This document shows positions 26,413-33,798 of a stretch of DNA of 64,000 bases, piece after piece. Numbering within the stretch: position 1 is the first letter of the stretch; every line of letters starts with the position of its first letter. The notes below the pieces were generated by a model that was not told where the DNA came from, did not search any database, and saw only the letters and a program-made list of their open reading frames with translations. A program made the position numbers and the translations under genes. The stretch is from Flavobacteriaceae bacterium. Its GTDB lineage: Bacteria > Bacteroidota > Bacteroidia > Flavobacteriales > Flavobacteriaceae. The DNA is taken from contig JAGYKX010000005.1 in NCBI GenBank assembly GCA_018401115.1, positions 682,001-746,000 on the forward strand, given 5' to 3'.

Positions 26413-26505
26413 TCAGAAAAATTTCATAATGGTATAATTTCCGATTTTACATTCATAGATAAATTCTATTTTTTGTTCCATAATTGTTGATTCTTTCCAA
26501 GGCAT
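26413..26505 (-). pseudogene. IS transposase, N-terminal fragment
   Basis: Thirty codons from ATG 26505 read MPWKESTIMEQKIEFI and GNYTI before degenerating to a stop at 26413. This looks like the start of the same IS481-like transposase whose internal part is at 25735-25978, just before its helix-turn-helix. Between the two pieces the helix-turn-helix part is missing, replaced by the 82- and 44-residue frames and repeat copy 1. So the element was interrupted or rearranged. Confidence 0.55.
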
Positions 26506-26665
26506 AATAATTTGAGTTTTGATTCAAATTGTAAGCTAAAAAAGTATAAAGGATGTTTATATATCGCACTAAATTGGTACAACGTGTTGGTAAATTAAAA
26601 GTAGCAGGAGAAAAGAGCTAATACTTTCAATTTGTAATTAAAATAACAGAAAAGCACAAACTTTG
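26506..26665. other. Non-coding AT-rich spacer
   Basis: No frame or RNA structure stands out here. It does contain AACGTGTTGG at 26581-26590, whose AACGTG forms an inverted partner with the CACGTT at the outer end of repeat copy 2 (26708-26713). The 133-base interval between them is like an attC-type folding element in size only. Confidence 0.4.
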
Positions 26666-26713
26666 TAGTTTGCACTTAATTGCTATTTTTTATGTACAGT
26701 GTTATGCCACGTT
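26666..26713. repeat. Cassette-boundary repeat, copy 2
   Basis: It is the second copy of the repeat at 25958-26002, with GTTATGCCAC at 26701-26710. The inner part (about 26651-26676) can fold as an imperfect hairpin with GCACAAAC against GTTTGCAC. On the minus strand it supplies the last codons (V-A-stop) of the 133-residue membrane protein gene. Confidence 0.65.
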
Positions 26714-27103
26714 TTTTTCTATTTTCAAGTTATAGTAATGTTGAGAAATAACTAATGCAAAAGAAAGAATACCAAAAATAATTGATGAAATTTGATTGTA
26801 TAAAATTATTTCATTTTTAAAGCCAGTAAAAATTAACTTATTAATAAACAGTGCTAAAAAAGAAAATGTAAACAAGCATAAAGAAAAAGTAGTTAAAAGT
26901 TTATTTATAAAAAAATTTTGATATTTTTTTAAATAACTAGTTATTAATATATTAACAATAAATAAAGATAAAAAAAATGTTTTTGTATTTCTATAAAATT
27001 CAGATGAGTTATTATAATTATCAATTACTGTAATCGATACGTAAACAACTAAAAAAAGAATTGTAATAATAGAAAATTTGTGTAATCTTTTTGAAAGTTT
27101 CAT
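26702..27103 (-). CDS. 133-residue integral membrane protein
   Basis: A very AT-rich gene for a protein with four predicted membrane helices (about residues 12-28, 43-58, 68-90 and 100-122) and a short basic N-terminus (MKLSKRLHKF). Its last residues NVA and the stop are encoded inside repeat copy 2. It starts 18 bases after the hydrophobic tail frame at 27122 and seems to be the second gene of that cassette. No family is recognised. Confidence 0.6.
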   Translation of the reverse strand: MKLSKRLHKFSIITILFLVVYVSITVIDNYNNSSEFYRNTKTFFLSLFIVNILITSYLKKYQNFFINKLLTTFSLCLFTFSFLALFINKLIFTGFKNEIILYNQISSIIFGILSFALVISQHYYNLKIEKNVA

Positions 27104-27121
27104 ATTTTTTTTATTCTTAGA

Positions 27122-27454
27122 TTAATATTGTCCTGGTGTATTTGGGACACACTCTAATATAACATCAACAGTAGCTGCTGTTAATGCAAAACCTCCTAGC
27201 CCACAAAGAATCCAGGTTGCACAAGCTGGAATAAAACTTACTAATGCTGCAATCCACAATATTATAGCAACAATACAATTAAGAATATCAATTTTAGCTG
27301 AAGCTTGACCTTTTTGATGCAATTTAAATTGTTTATTTGCACTACTAAAAAGTTCTGGGTTTTCTTCGCTTACTACTTTTAGACCAACAGCTAGATTATT
27401 ATATTTTTTAAAAGAAACTTCATCTAAATTTGAAGATATTACTTTATCTTCTAA
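27122..27454 (-). pseudogene. Detached C-terminal part of the cassette lipoprotein
   Basis: This frame is open from the end of the 139-residue lipoprotein gene with no ATG; the nearest usable codon is a TTG at 27322. It continues as LEDKVISSNLDEVSF, then KLHQKGQASAKIDILNC and a hydrophobic Cys-containing hairpin (IPACATWILCGLGGFALTAA). One extra base in the A4-T4 run at about 27453-27460 would fuse it to the lipoprotein as one protein of about 250 residues. The tail resembles that of the 82-residue frame at 26148 in composition and layout. Confidence 0.5.
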
Positions 27455-27870
27455 AATTTTATTGCATAATCTAAACCTTCATAGCCAATATCTAAAGATA
27501 GTTTATCTATCATTGTAATTTCTTCTTTACTTATTAGGCCTTCTGATAAACTAAAAGATTTCATTTCATCAATATTCAAATCTGAAATATTAAGAACCTT
27601 TTTAGGAATTTCTAAATTTGCGCCATATTGTTCATTTACTAAATTTAAAATTTGTTCATTTAATTCAGATTTAGAAAAACCTTTTTTCAATGTAGATTTC
27701 AATATTTCCATTTTCTGCATATCAACTGGATTGTCTACATAGGCTTGGTACATTGCATAATCAAAAGCTCTTTTATTATTTAACTTATATTGTGTACATG
27801 AGAAAGTTAAAAAACTCAAGCCAAATAAAACAATAATTTTTTTGTTTCTGAAAACTTTAAATAAATTCAT
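27451..27870 (-). CDS. Accessory lipoprotein, probably truncated by a frameshift
   Basis: 139 residues with a clear lipoprotein signal ending at Cys25 (GLSFLTFSC). The mature part is mostly helical and charged (MQKMEILKSTLKKGFSKSELNEQ and then LISKEEITMIDKL). No family is recognised. It ends at a TAG in the run AAAATTTTAG, directly beyond which another frame continues for over 100 codons; see the entry at 27122. It is lower in GC than the flanking core genes, consistent with acquired DNA. Confidence 0.6.
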   Translation of the reverse strand: MNLFKVFRNKKIIVLFGLSFLTFSCTQYKLNNKRAFDYAMYQAYVDNPVDMQKMEILKSTLKKGFSKSELNEQILNLVNEQYGANLEIPKKVLNISDLNIDEMKSFSLSEGLISKEEITMIDKLSLDIGYEGLDYAIKF

Positions 27871-27988
27871 AATTTTTAAATTTTACAAAAAAGTCTTTTT
27901 TTAAGACTCTTTTTGTTATGACAATTTCTAGTCTTTCGATTTTCGCAACTCGGTTTAATTTTTCTTTTATTTCGGTTTCAACTTTCAT
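27857..27988 (-). CDS. Possible 43-residue basic peptide
   Basis: A short frame from ATG 27988 with charged helical content (MKVETEIKEKLNRVAKIERL) that overlaps the lipoprotein start by 14 bases. It could be a leader peptide coupled to the lipoprotein, the remnant of a longer gene, or chance. Nothing similar is recognised. Confidence 0.25.
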   Translation of the reverse strand: MKVETEIKEKLNRVAKIERLEIVITKRVLKKDFFVKFKNYEFI

Positions 27989-28040
27989 ATTTTCCGATTT
28001 TGGATGGTCAGTACGTTTTCAACCGTTATTTTTATTTTAT

Positions 28041-28050
28041 GTGGCATAAC
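28041..28050. repeat. Inverted copy of the repeat core at the right end of the accessory block
   Basis: GTGGCATAAC is the exact reverse complement of the core GTTATGCCAC at 25990-25999 and 26701-26710. It marks the right-hand limit of the block that starts beside the DUF721 gene. The flanking bases are less conserved than in copies 1 and 2. Confidence 0.45.
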
Positions 28051-28267
28051 GTAGGGCTAAAATTACTAGTACGCATATATCTACTTTATTATTACTTACT
28101 GAATATATAGTTACCCCTTTCTTTAGGTCAGATCTTGTATTAAATGTACATAGCTTATTTTATTAAACTTTAAAATCAATATAGTAGTTCTTAGTTAAAT
28201 CTTTGGTAGGTAATATTAGTTTAGAGTGTTTAAGTTAATGCACAATTAATTTTTTATAATACAAAAT
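28051..28267. other. AT-rich gap without recognised content
   Basis: No frame of useful length, hairpin or repeat was recognised in this stretch between the repeat core and the tandem repeats at 28268. Confidence 0.4.
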
Positions 28268-28307
28268 CGATTAACTACATGTTTTTTCGATGAACTACAC
28301 TTTTTTT
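28268..28307. repeat. Two 20-bp tandem repeats, possible regulator site
   Basis: CGATTAACTACATGTTTTTT is followed directly by CGATGAACTACACTTTTTTT (17 of 20 identical). A spacing of two helical turns is typical of direct-repeat binding sites. On the minus strand the units contain AGTTAAT and AGTTCAT, partly similar to LytTR sites. A tiny frame and a terminator follow on the plus strand. Confidence 0.4.
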
Positions 28308-28345
28308 TAACATTTGCTCATGAATTTTACTTAAATAATAGATAA

Positions 28346-28417
28346 ATGAAGCGTAAGAAATCAATTCATCCATTTTTTAAATCAAAAAAGGCGGCCCTGA
28401 GGGCCGCCTTTTTTTAG
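28346..28417 (+). CDS. Possible 23-residue basic peptide running into a terminator
   Basis: ATG 28346 starts MKRKKSIHPFFKSKK, and the remaining codons (AALRAAFF) lie in the terminator hairpin, with the stop inside its T-run. It lies 39 bases after the tandem repeats. It might be a small peptide gene, or the transcript could be a small RNA whose terminator happens to be open. Low confidence. Confidence 0.25.
   Translation: MKRKKSIHPFFKSKKAALRAAFF
28384..28415. terminator. Bidirectional rho-independent terminator
   Basis: A perfect 8-bp GC stem (GGCGGCCC at 28390-28397 with GGGCCGCC at 28401-28408) has a TGA loop. It is flanked by six A on the left and seven T on the right, so it works for ndk from the right and for any transcript from the left. 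Confidence 0.9.
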
Positions 28418-28444
28418 TAATAAGCTATGGTGTTAATATACTGC

Positions 28445-28864
28445 TTAGAAAATCTCTCTTCCTGCAAAGTGAAAAGCTCCTTCAATGGCTGCGTTCTCAT
28501 CACTATCAGATCCGTGAACTGCATTTTCTCCAATAGAAGTAGCATATATTTTTCTAATCGTACCTTCTGCTGCTTCTTCAGGATTTGTAGCGCCAATAAG
28601 TGCTCTGAAATCTTCTACAGCATTGTCTTTTTCTAAAATAGCTGCAACAATAGGGCCAGAAGACATGAACTCAACCAGTTCTCCAAAAAATGGTCTCTCT
28701 GAATGCACTGCGTAAAAAGCTTGTGCGTCACGAAGGCTCAATTGTGTGTACTTCATGGCTACAATTTTGAAACCTGCTGCTGTAATTTTTTCTAAAATAC
28801 CACCAATATGTCCGTTAGCTACTGCATCTGGCTTAATCATGGTAAAGGTTCTGTTTTTAATCAT
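28445..28864 (-). CDS. ndk: Nucleoside diphosphate kinase
   Basis: Ndk balances nucleoside triphosphate pools by transferring phosphate from NTP to NDP through a phosphohistidine. The 139-residue protein has [10 protein letters not shown] at the start and the active site NAVHGSDS with His117, matching the family exactly. It is monocistronic, with a good promoter upstream and the strong terminator 30 bases beyond its stop. Confidence 0.97.
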   Translation of the reverse strand: MIKNRTFTMIKPDAVANGHIGGILEKITAAGFKIVAMKYTQLSLRDAQAFYAVHSERPFFGELVEFMSSGPIVAAILEKDNAVEDFRALIGATNPEEAAEGTIRKIYATSIGENAVHGSDSDENAAIEGAFHFAGREIF

Positions 28865-28880
28865 CTTAAAAATTTTTTTG

Positions 28881-28909
28881 CAAAAGTACTGCTTTTTTTA
28901 TGACAACAA
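28881..28909 (-). promoter_or_regulatory. ndk promoter
   Basis: On the minus strand TTG (28909-28907) is followed after 18 bases by TACTTTTG (28888-28881), a good Bacteroidota promoter. The start codon is 17 bases further on. Confidence 0.55.
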
Positions 28910-28931
28910 CAATAAAACCTATGAGATGTTT

Positions 28932-29954
28932 TTAAAAATGCATTTCTAAGGCATCGGCCGTAAGGCCACCATCTATGATCATTTTCATTACTAATTTTCG
29001 CTCTGAAGCATAAAACTCTAGCAAGCCAAAACTCTCTTCAGCCACTACTTTTGTGGTCCTGTAGGGATTAGGTTCTCCCTTAAACTTTGTGTAAGCATGG
29101 GTAAGGCCACTTGAAGTGAAATCTATTAATGGATAAGACAATCCAGGAATTTGCTTTTTAGAAATCTCAGATATATGACGGTCACCAGAGAGTATAACTA
29201 CGTTCTGAGACACCGAATTCACCAGCATTTGCTCTAATTTATCTACCTCATGAGGGAAATTTCCCCAACATTCAAAACCATGCTCATTAGATAAAAATTG
29301 CACACTGCTCACCAGTAAAGTAAGGTCTGGCGCTGCATCCTGAAGTTCATTTTCCAACCACTCCCACTGAGCATTTCCAAGCATAGTACCCTGTCCGTAG
29401 GGATTGGGCTTGTTTCGTTTTGAAGTCTCATTATCTGGTGTGAGGTCTGACCTGAAATATCGGGTATCTAAAACCAATACCTTTATATATAGGTCTGCAG
29501 TTTTATAATGGTGTGCCCAATAAACACCTGCTTGTTTTCTTCGAGGACTGTCTTTAGCCACCCCCATAAAATCGAGAAAAACAGACTGGCTATCTACCTT
29601 GGCATTAAAATGAACCCCACCGTCATTCATACCGTAATCATGATCATCCCAAGTTCCAATAATAGGGATTTCTGAGTGTATCTTTGCATAGCCGGGTTGT
29701 TCCTTCAATTCCTTGTAAAAAGCAGCTAATTTCTTCATATTATCTGTATCTGCATAAACATTGTCTCCTCCCCAAATAAAAAGGTTTGGCTGGCTGTTGT
29801 AAATGTCGTCCCATAGATTATTGGGCAGATCTGTCCTGTTGCAAGATCCAAAAGCGATTGTAAAACCAGGAGACTGCTGGGCTTGTAAAAAATTAACAAA
29901 CATCAGTATCAGCAAGAATAGTGAAGCTCTTTGAAAGAAGTATTTAGGCGTCAT
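28932..29954 (-). CDS. PhoD-like secreted metallophosphatase
   Basis: A protein of about 340 residues. I chose ATG 29954 (MTPKYFF) because it places a clean signal peptide (LFLLILMFVNFLQAQ) at the N-terminus. Metal-binding blocks of the PhoD/alkaline phosphatase D family are visible: FGSCNRTDLP, WGGDNVYAD, GTWDDHDYGMNDGG and VILSGDRHISEI. Such enzymes hydrolyse phosphate mono- and diesters outside the cytoplasm. It stands alone between ndk and the divergent DHH gene. Confidence 0.88.
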   Translation of the reverse strand: MTPKYFFQRASLFLLILMFVNFLQAQQSPGFTIAFGSCNRTDLPNNLWDDIYNSQPNLFIWGGDNVYADTDNMKKLAAFYKELKEQPGYAKIHSEIPIIGTWDDHDYGMNDGGVHFNAKVDSQSVFLDFMGVAKDSPRRKQAGVYWAHHYKTADLYIKVLVLDTRYFRSDLTPDNETSKRNKPNPYGQGTMLGNAQWEWLENELQDAAPDLTLLVSSVQFLSNEHGFECWGNFPHEVDKLEQMLVNSVSQNVVILSGDRHISEISKKQIPGLSYPLIDFTSSGLTHAYTKFKGEPNPYRTTKVVAEESFGLLEFYASERKLVMKMIIDGGLTADALEMHF

Positions 29955-30014
29955 ACATGAGTTGTTTAATGGTAAAATTAAGTAAATCAAACAAAAGTCT
30001 CTAGGATAAAATTG

Positions 30015-30022
30015 TATATTTA
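30015..30022 (+). promoter_or_regulatory. -7 element just before the DHH gene
   Basis: TATATTTA, one base off TAnnTTTG, ends 5 bases before the ATG at 30028. Transcription would start at or near the first codon. Confidence 0.4.
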
Positions 30023-30027
30023 CGCCA

Positions 30028-31047
30028 ATGATTACAATAGATTATAAGGCCTTAAAAAGTGCATTGGCCACAGCGGCAAAAATAGCCATTATACCTCACA
30101 GAAATCCAGACGGAGATGCTATTGGCTCTACCCTTGCGCTTTATCACTACCTAAAACAGCTAGGCCACGAAGCAGTAGTAATTTCTCCTAATGAAGCCCC
30201 TTCATTTTTACACTGGATGCCGGGCTTTGAAACCATACTTAATTTTGAGAGCGATAGAGACCTTGCGATAAAAACACTGGAAGAGGCTTCTTTTGTTTTT
30301 ACCCTAGACTTTAACCACCTCTCGAGAGTGGGTCATGATATGCAAATACATCTGGAAAGTCTTAAAACTACATTTATCATGATAGACCACCACCAACAGC
30401 CAGACACTTATGCTCATTACACTTATTCAGATACGAGTATTTGTGCCACTTGTCAAATGGTCTATCACTTTATGGAGTCCATGGAAGATTTAGACAAAAT
30501 TACTCCAGAAATAGCCAACTGCCTCTATACAGGAATTCTAACAGACACAGGTTCCTTTAAGTTTGCTGCTACAACAGCTACCACGCACCAAGTAGCTGCT
30601 GCACTTATTGAAAAGGGTGCTCAAAATGCGACTATTCACCAAGCCATTTATGACACCAATAGCCCTAGTAGACTTCATTTATTGGGCTGTGCACTCAAAA
30701 ACATGGAAATACTTCCGGAGTTTCATACAGCAATAATTCATTTAAGTCAGGCAGAATTAGACCAATACAACTATAAAAAAGGGGATACTGAAGGGTTGGT
30801 GAATTACGGTCTTAGTATAGAAGGCGTAGTTTTTGCTGTAATCTTCATAGAAAATGCTGCAGAGAAAATGGTGAAAATATCTTTTAGATCCCAAGGAAGT
30901 TTCTCCGTCAATGAATTTGCTAGAGCCCATTTTAACGGTGGAGGTCACGACAATGCTGCCGGAGGTAGAAGTGATAACACCTTAGAGAATACCCTGACTC
31001 ACTTTAAAACATTATTACCCAATTACAAAAATCAATTAGAAAAATAA
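30028..31047 (+). CDS. DHH-family phosphoesterase, NrnA-like
   Basis: A 339-residue DHH/DHHA1 protein. The N-terminal domain has HRNPDGDAIGS (H24, D28, D30), a central DFNHLSR and the name-giving IDHHQQPD. The C-terminal DHHA1 domain ends in GGGHDNAAGG. Members degrade very short RNA (nanoRNase) and/or dephosphorylate pAp; single-copy flavobacterial forms probably do both. It starts a small operon with the peptidyl-prolyl isomerase gene 11 bases later. Confidence 0.9.
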   Translation: MITIDYKALKSALATAAKIAIIPHRNPDGDAIGSTLALYHYLKQLGHEAVVISPNEAPSFLHWMPGFETILNFESDRDLAIKTLEEASFVFTLDFNHLSRVGHDMQIHLESLKTTFIMIDHHQQPDTYAHYTYSDTSICATCQMVYHFMESMEDLDKITPEIANCLYTGILTDTGSFKFAATTATTHQVAAALIEKGAQNATIHQAIYDTNSPSRLHLLGCALKNMEILPEFHTAIIHLSQAELDQYNYKKGDTEGLVNYGLSIEGVVFAVIFIENAAEKMVKISFRSQGSFSVNEFARAHFNGGGHDNAAGGRSDNTLENTLTHFKTLLPNYKNQLEK

Positions 31048-31058
31048 ATCCAATAACA

Positions 31059-32156
31059 ATGAAAAAAACCACATCTATACTCGTTCTTTTTGCGCTTCTT
31101 TTAGCCAGTTGTAAAACCAGTCAAAGACCAGATCTTGCAGATGGAATTTACGCCAATATTAAGACCGCTCAAGGGGAGATTGTTCTAAAACTAGAAGCAG
31201 AAAAAACACCCGTTACTGTGGCCAACTTTGTGTCATTAGCAGAGGGAACAAATACTTTTGTAGACGAGCAATTTAAAGGAAAGAAATTTTACGACGGTTT
31301 AACTTTCCATAGGGTCATGAAAGACTTCATGATTCAAGGAGGAGACTACCTTGGTAACGGTACTGGAAATCCTGGATATAAATTCAAAGATGAATTTGAC
31401 GAGACCCTCACCCACTCCAAAATGGGTGTTCTATCTATGGCTAATGGAGGTCCAAGCACTAATGGGAGTCAGTTTTTCATAACCCACCAAGCTACCCCAT
31501 GGTTAGACGGGGTGCACACTGTTTTTGGAGAAGTTATTGAAGGACTAGAAGTTGTAGATTCTATAGCCAATGTACCGGTTACCAATACCAAACCAAATAC
31601 TCCTGTTGTAATGGAAGCGGTAACTATTATTAGGAATGGATCAGATGCTAGAAAATTTAACGCCAATAAAGTTTTGGCTGCTTATTTTGACGAAATTGCC
31701 GCTGCAGAAAAAGAAAACATGGCTAAGAAAGCGGCCTTTTTGGAAGAGATTGCTGCTCAAAAAGCAAAGGCTACTATTACCGCTTCTGGATTGGGAATTT
31801 TCAAAATAAAAGAAGGCAATGGCATTAGACCTTCTATGGGCGAGAAAGTAAATGTTTACTACGCAGGATTCCTTGAAAACGGTAACATTGTAGACACGAA
31901 TATAGAAGCAGTCGCTAAAGACAATAACACCTTTGACCCTAACAGAAAAGCAGGGGGTGGATACGCACCATTCCCTATGGATTTCAAGGAGGACGCACAA
32001 CTGATCCCTGGGTTTAGAGAAGGCTTATTAAGCATGAATTTTGGAGATAAGATTAGAGTATTTATTCCTGCTCATTTAGGCTATGGAAGTGCAGGAAGAG
32101 GCGCTGCGGTTCCACCAAATTCCAACTTGTTCTTTGAGCTTGAAATTGTAGAATAA
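31059..32156 (+). CDS. Cyclophilin-FKBP fusion lipoprotein (peptidyl-prolyl isomerase)
   Basis: A 365-residue lipoprotein (signal ends at Cys18, LLASC) combining two isomerase folds. Residues about 28-200 are a cyclophilin (FYDGLTFHRVMKDFMIQGGD, MGVLSMANGGPSTNGSQFF). After a helical linker, residues about 245-365 form an FKBP domain (VNVYYAGFLENGNIVDTN, LIPGFREGLLSM, HLGYGSAGRG, FFELEIVE). It should assist folding of envelope proteins outside the inner membrane. Fusions of this kind occur in Flavobacteriaceae. A terminator follows directly. Confidence 0.92.
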   Translation: MKKTTSILVLFALLLASCKTSQRPDLADGIYANIKTAQGEIVLKLEAEKTPVTVANFVSLAEGTNTFVDEQFKGKKFYDGLTFHRVMKDFMIQGGDYLGNGTGNPGYKFKDEFDETLTHSKMGVLSMANGGPSTNGSQFFITHQATPWLDGVHTVFGEVIEGLEVVDSIANVPVTNTKPNTPVVMEAVTIIRNGSDARKFNANKVLAAYFDEIAAAEKENMAKKAAFLEEIAAQKAKATITASGLGIFKIKEGNGIRPSMGEKVNVYYAGFLENGNIVDTNIEAVAKDNNTFDPNRKAGGGYAPFPMDFKEDAQLIPGFREGLLSMNFGDKIRVFIPAHLGYGSAGRGAAVPPNSNLFFELEIVE

Positions 32157-32170
32157 TTTACCAAAAGAAT

Positions 32171-32196
32171 AAAAAAGGGGCTGAAGCCCCTTTTTT
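32171..32196 (+). terminator. Terminator after the isomerase gene
   Basis: GGGGC (32177-32181) pairs with GCCCC (32186-32190) around TGAA, flanked by A6 and T6. It also serves the convergent pepD gene, though it lies before its stop only by position. Confidence 0.75.
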
Positions 32197-32212
32197 ATTG
32201 CAGAATATTTGC

Positions 32213-33676
32213 TTAGGATAACGTCTTTAGCAACTGTAATAAGTACTTCCAAAATTTCTGGACAGAAGTCACAGAAACCTTTTCATCAGGAGAATGTGCT
32301 CCCCTTATATTGGGACCAAAACTCACCATGTCCATTTCCGGATAATGAGCCCCTAAAAGACCACATTCCAAACCGGCATGACAAGCAACCACCCTAGGAG
32401 TCTCTTGAAACATAGACTCATATAGACCTGAGGTAGTTTTGAGCAACTCACTGTTTTTGTTGGGTGCCCAACCAGGATAGTCTCCTGAAAGCTTCACTTC
32501 AAATACCTCAGAATCAAAACCATCTTTAATTTTATGAGCTAAATCCATCTTAGCACCCTCCACAGCAGACCTGCACAAACAAGCAATCTCTACTGCCCCC
32601 TTAGAAAGGGTTACACGTGCCAAATTATTAGAAGTCTCTACTAGATCTGGAAACGAAGCACTCCATTGGTACACCCCATGATAAACTCCTTTTATATGCT
32701 TACAAAGTACCTGGGTGTCTGAGACAGACAAGCCCATGCTTTCTGCGGTGTCTTTAGCTGTCAACAATATATTTAAATCTTGCTCTACCTCAGCAAAAGC
32801 ATTAATAACCTCATGAATTTGTACCCTCGCAAAGACTTCTAAAGAGGCCCTTTGACTTTTAGGTACTATAAAAGAAATGATACTCTCACGTGGAATGGCA
32901 TTTCTAAGACTCCCTCCGTTAATGGAAATTAATTGCACACTAAACTTCTCGGAGAAAGATGCCAATAAGTTATTGGCTATAAGGTTCGCATTACCAAAAC
33001 CTTTGTGAATATCCATACCACTATGACCCCCTTGTAAACCAGCAATTTTTAGTTGTAGCGCAACAAAATCTTCTCCCAAAGCAACTGTGTCAAAAAAGGC
33101 GCAAATGGTAATGTCTATTCCTCCAGCGCAACCCACGGAAATTTCGTCGTCGTCTTCTGTATCTAAATTTAAGAGGTACTTTCCGTTAAGCCAATTTTTT
33201 GCCAAGCCTTTGGCTCCTGTCATTCCCGTCTCTTCATCTATTGTAAAAAGTGCCTCCAGAGGTCCGTGTGGAATATCTGTAGATTGCAACAAGGCCATGA
33301 TAGCAGCCACTCCAATCCCATTATCTGCTCCCAGTGTAGTACCTTTTGCTTTAACCCAATCCCCTTCCAAAAACATTTGAATACCCTGGGTATTAAAGTC
33401 AAAAACAGTCTCCTTGTTTTTTTGGTGCACCATGTCTAGATGGGACTGCAAGGTCACTACTGGCAAAGATTCCATGCCATGGGTTGCAGGTTTAAGGACC
33501 CGAATATTACCCACTGCATCCTGATCTACCGCCAAATCTAAGGATTTGGCAAAATCCATCATAAAAGCAATAACCCGCTCTTCTTTTTTTGAGGGCCTGG
33601 GCACCTCATTCAAGGCAACAAAAGATTGCCACAGTAAACGAGGCTCTAAGGCTGATATTAAGCTGTGCTCACTCAT
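32213..33676 (-). CDS. pepD: Aminoacyl-histidine dipeptidase PepD
   Basis: An M20-family dizinc dipeptidase of 487 residues that hydrolyses carnosine-like Xaa-His and other dipeptides. I chose ATG 33676 (MSEHSLI), which matches the usual start before LEPRLLWQSFVALNEVPRPS; the upstream extension is atypical. Metal-site segments are LQSHLDMVHQKN, TTLGADNGIGVAAI and DEETGMTGAKGL. The C-terminal CHAGLECGLLG contains the last ligand region. It is convergent with the isomerase gene. Confidence 0.93.
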   Translation of the reverse strand: MSEHSLISALEPRLLWQSFVALNEVPRPSKKEERVIAFMMDFAKSLDLAVDQDAVGNIRVLKPATHGMESLPVVTLQSHLDMVHQKNKETVFDFNTQGIQMFLEGDWVKAKGTTLGADNGIGVAAIMALLQSTDIPHGPLEALFTIDEETGMTGAKGLAKNWLNGKYLLNLDTEDDDEISVGCAGGIDITICAFFDTVALGEDFVALQLKIAGLQGGHSGMDIHKGFGNANLIANNLLASFSEKFSVQLISINGGSLRNAIPRESIISFIVPKSQRASLEVFARVQIHEVINAFAEVEQDLNILLTAKDTAESMGLSVSDTQVLCKHIKGVYHGVYQWSASFPDLVETSNNLARVTLSKGAVEIACLCRSAVEGAKMDLAHKIKDGFDSEVFEVKLSGDYPGWAPNKNSELLKTTSGLYESMFQETPRVVACHAGLECGLLGAHYPEMDMVSFGPNIRGAHSPDEKVSVTSVQKFWKYLLQLLKTLS

Positions 33677-33798
33677 AAAATATTTTTGAGCGAAGTTAAA
33701 GAAAACTGGAGAGGTATAATAGATCTCAGGAAGAGGAATTTTAAGTAAATGCATTTTAAACAAATATCATTTTCCTAATAAAAATGTACTTTTAACCT

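Noticed and set aside
25979-28380. CRISPR array
   Set aside because: The repeats here are few, unevenly spaced and in both orientations, with no regular spacers or cas genes.
28346-28417. A confident small-protein call for the 23-codon frame
   Set aside because: Its last ten codons are just the terminator hairpin read through, so the frame may be open by chance. Listed at low confidence.
31641-32000. A 119-codon open frame antisense to the cyclophilin-FKBP gene
   Set aside because: It is a shadow of the well-supported gene on the plus strand, with a composition like reversed coding sequence.
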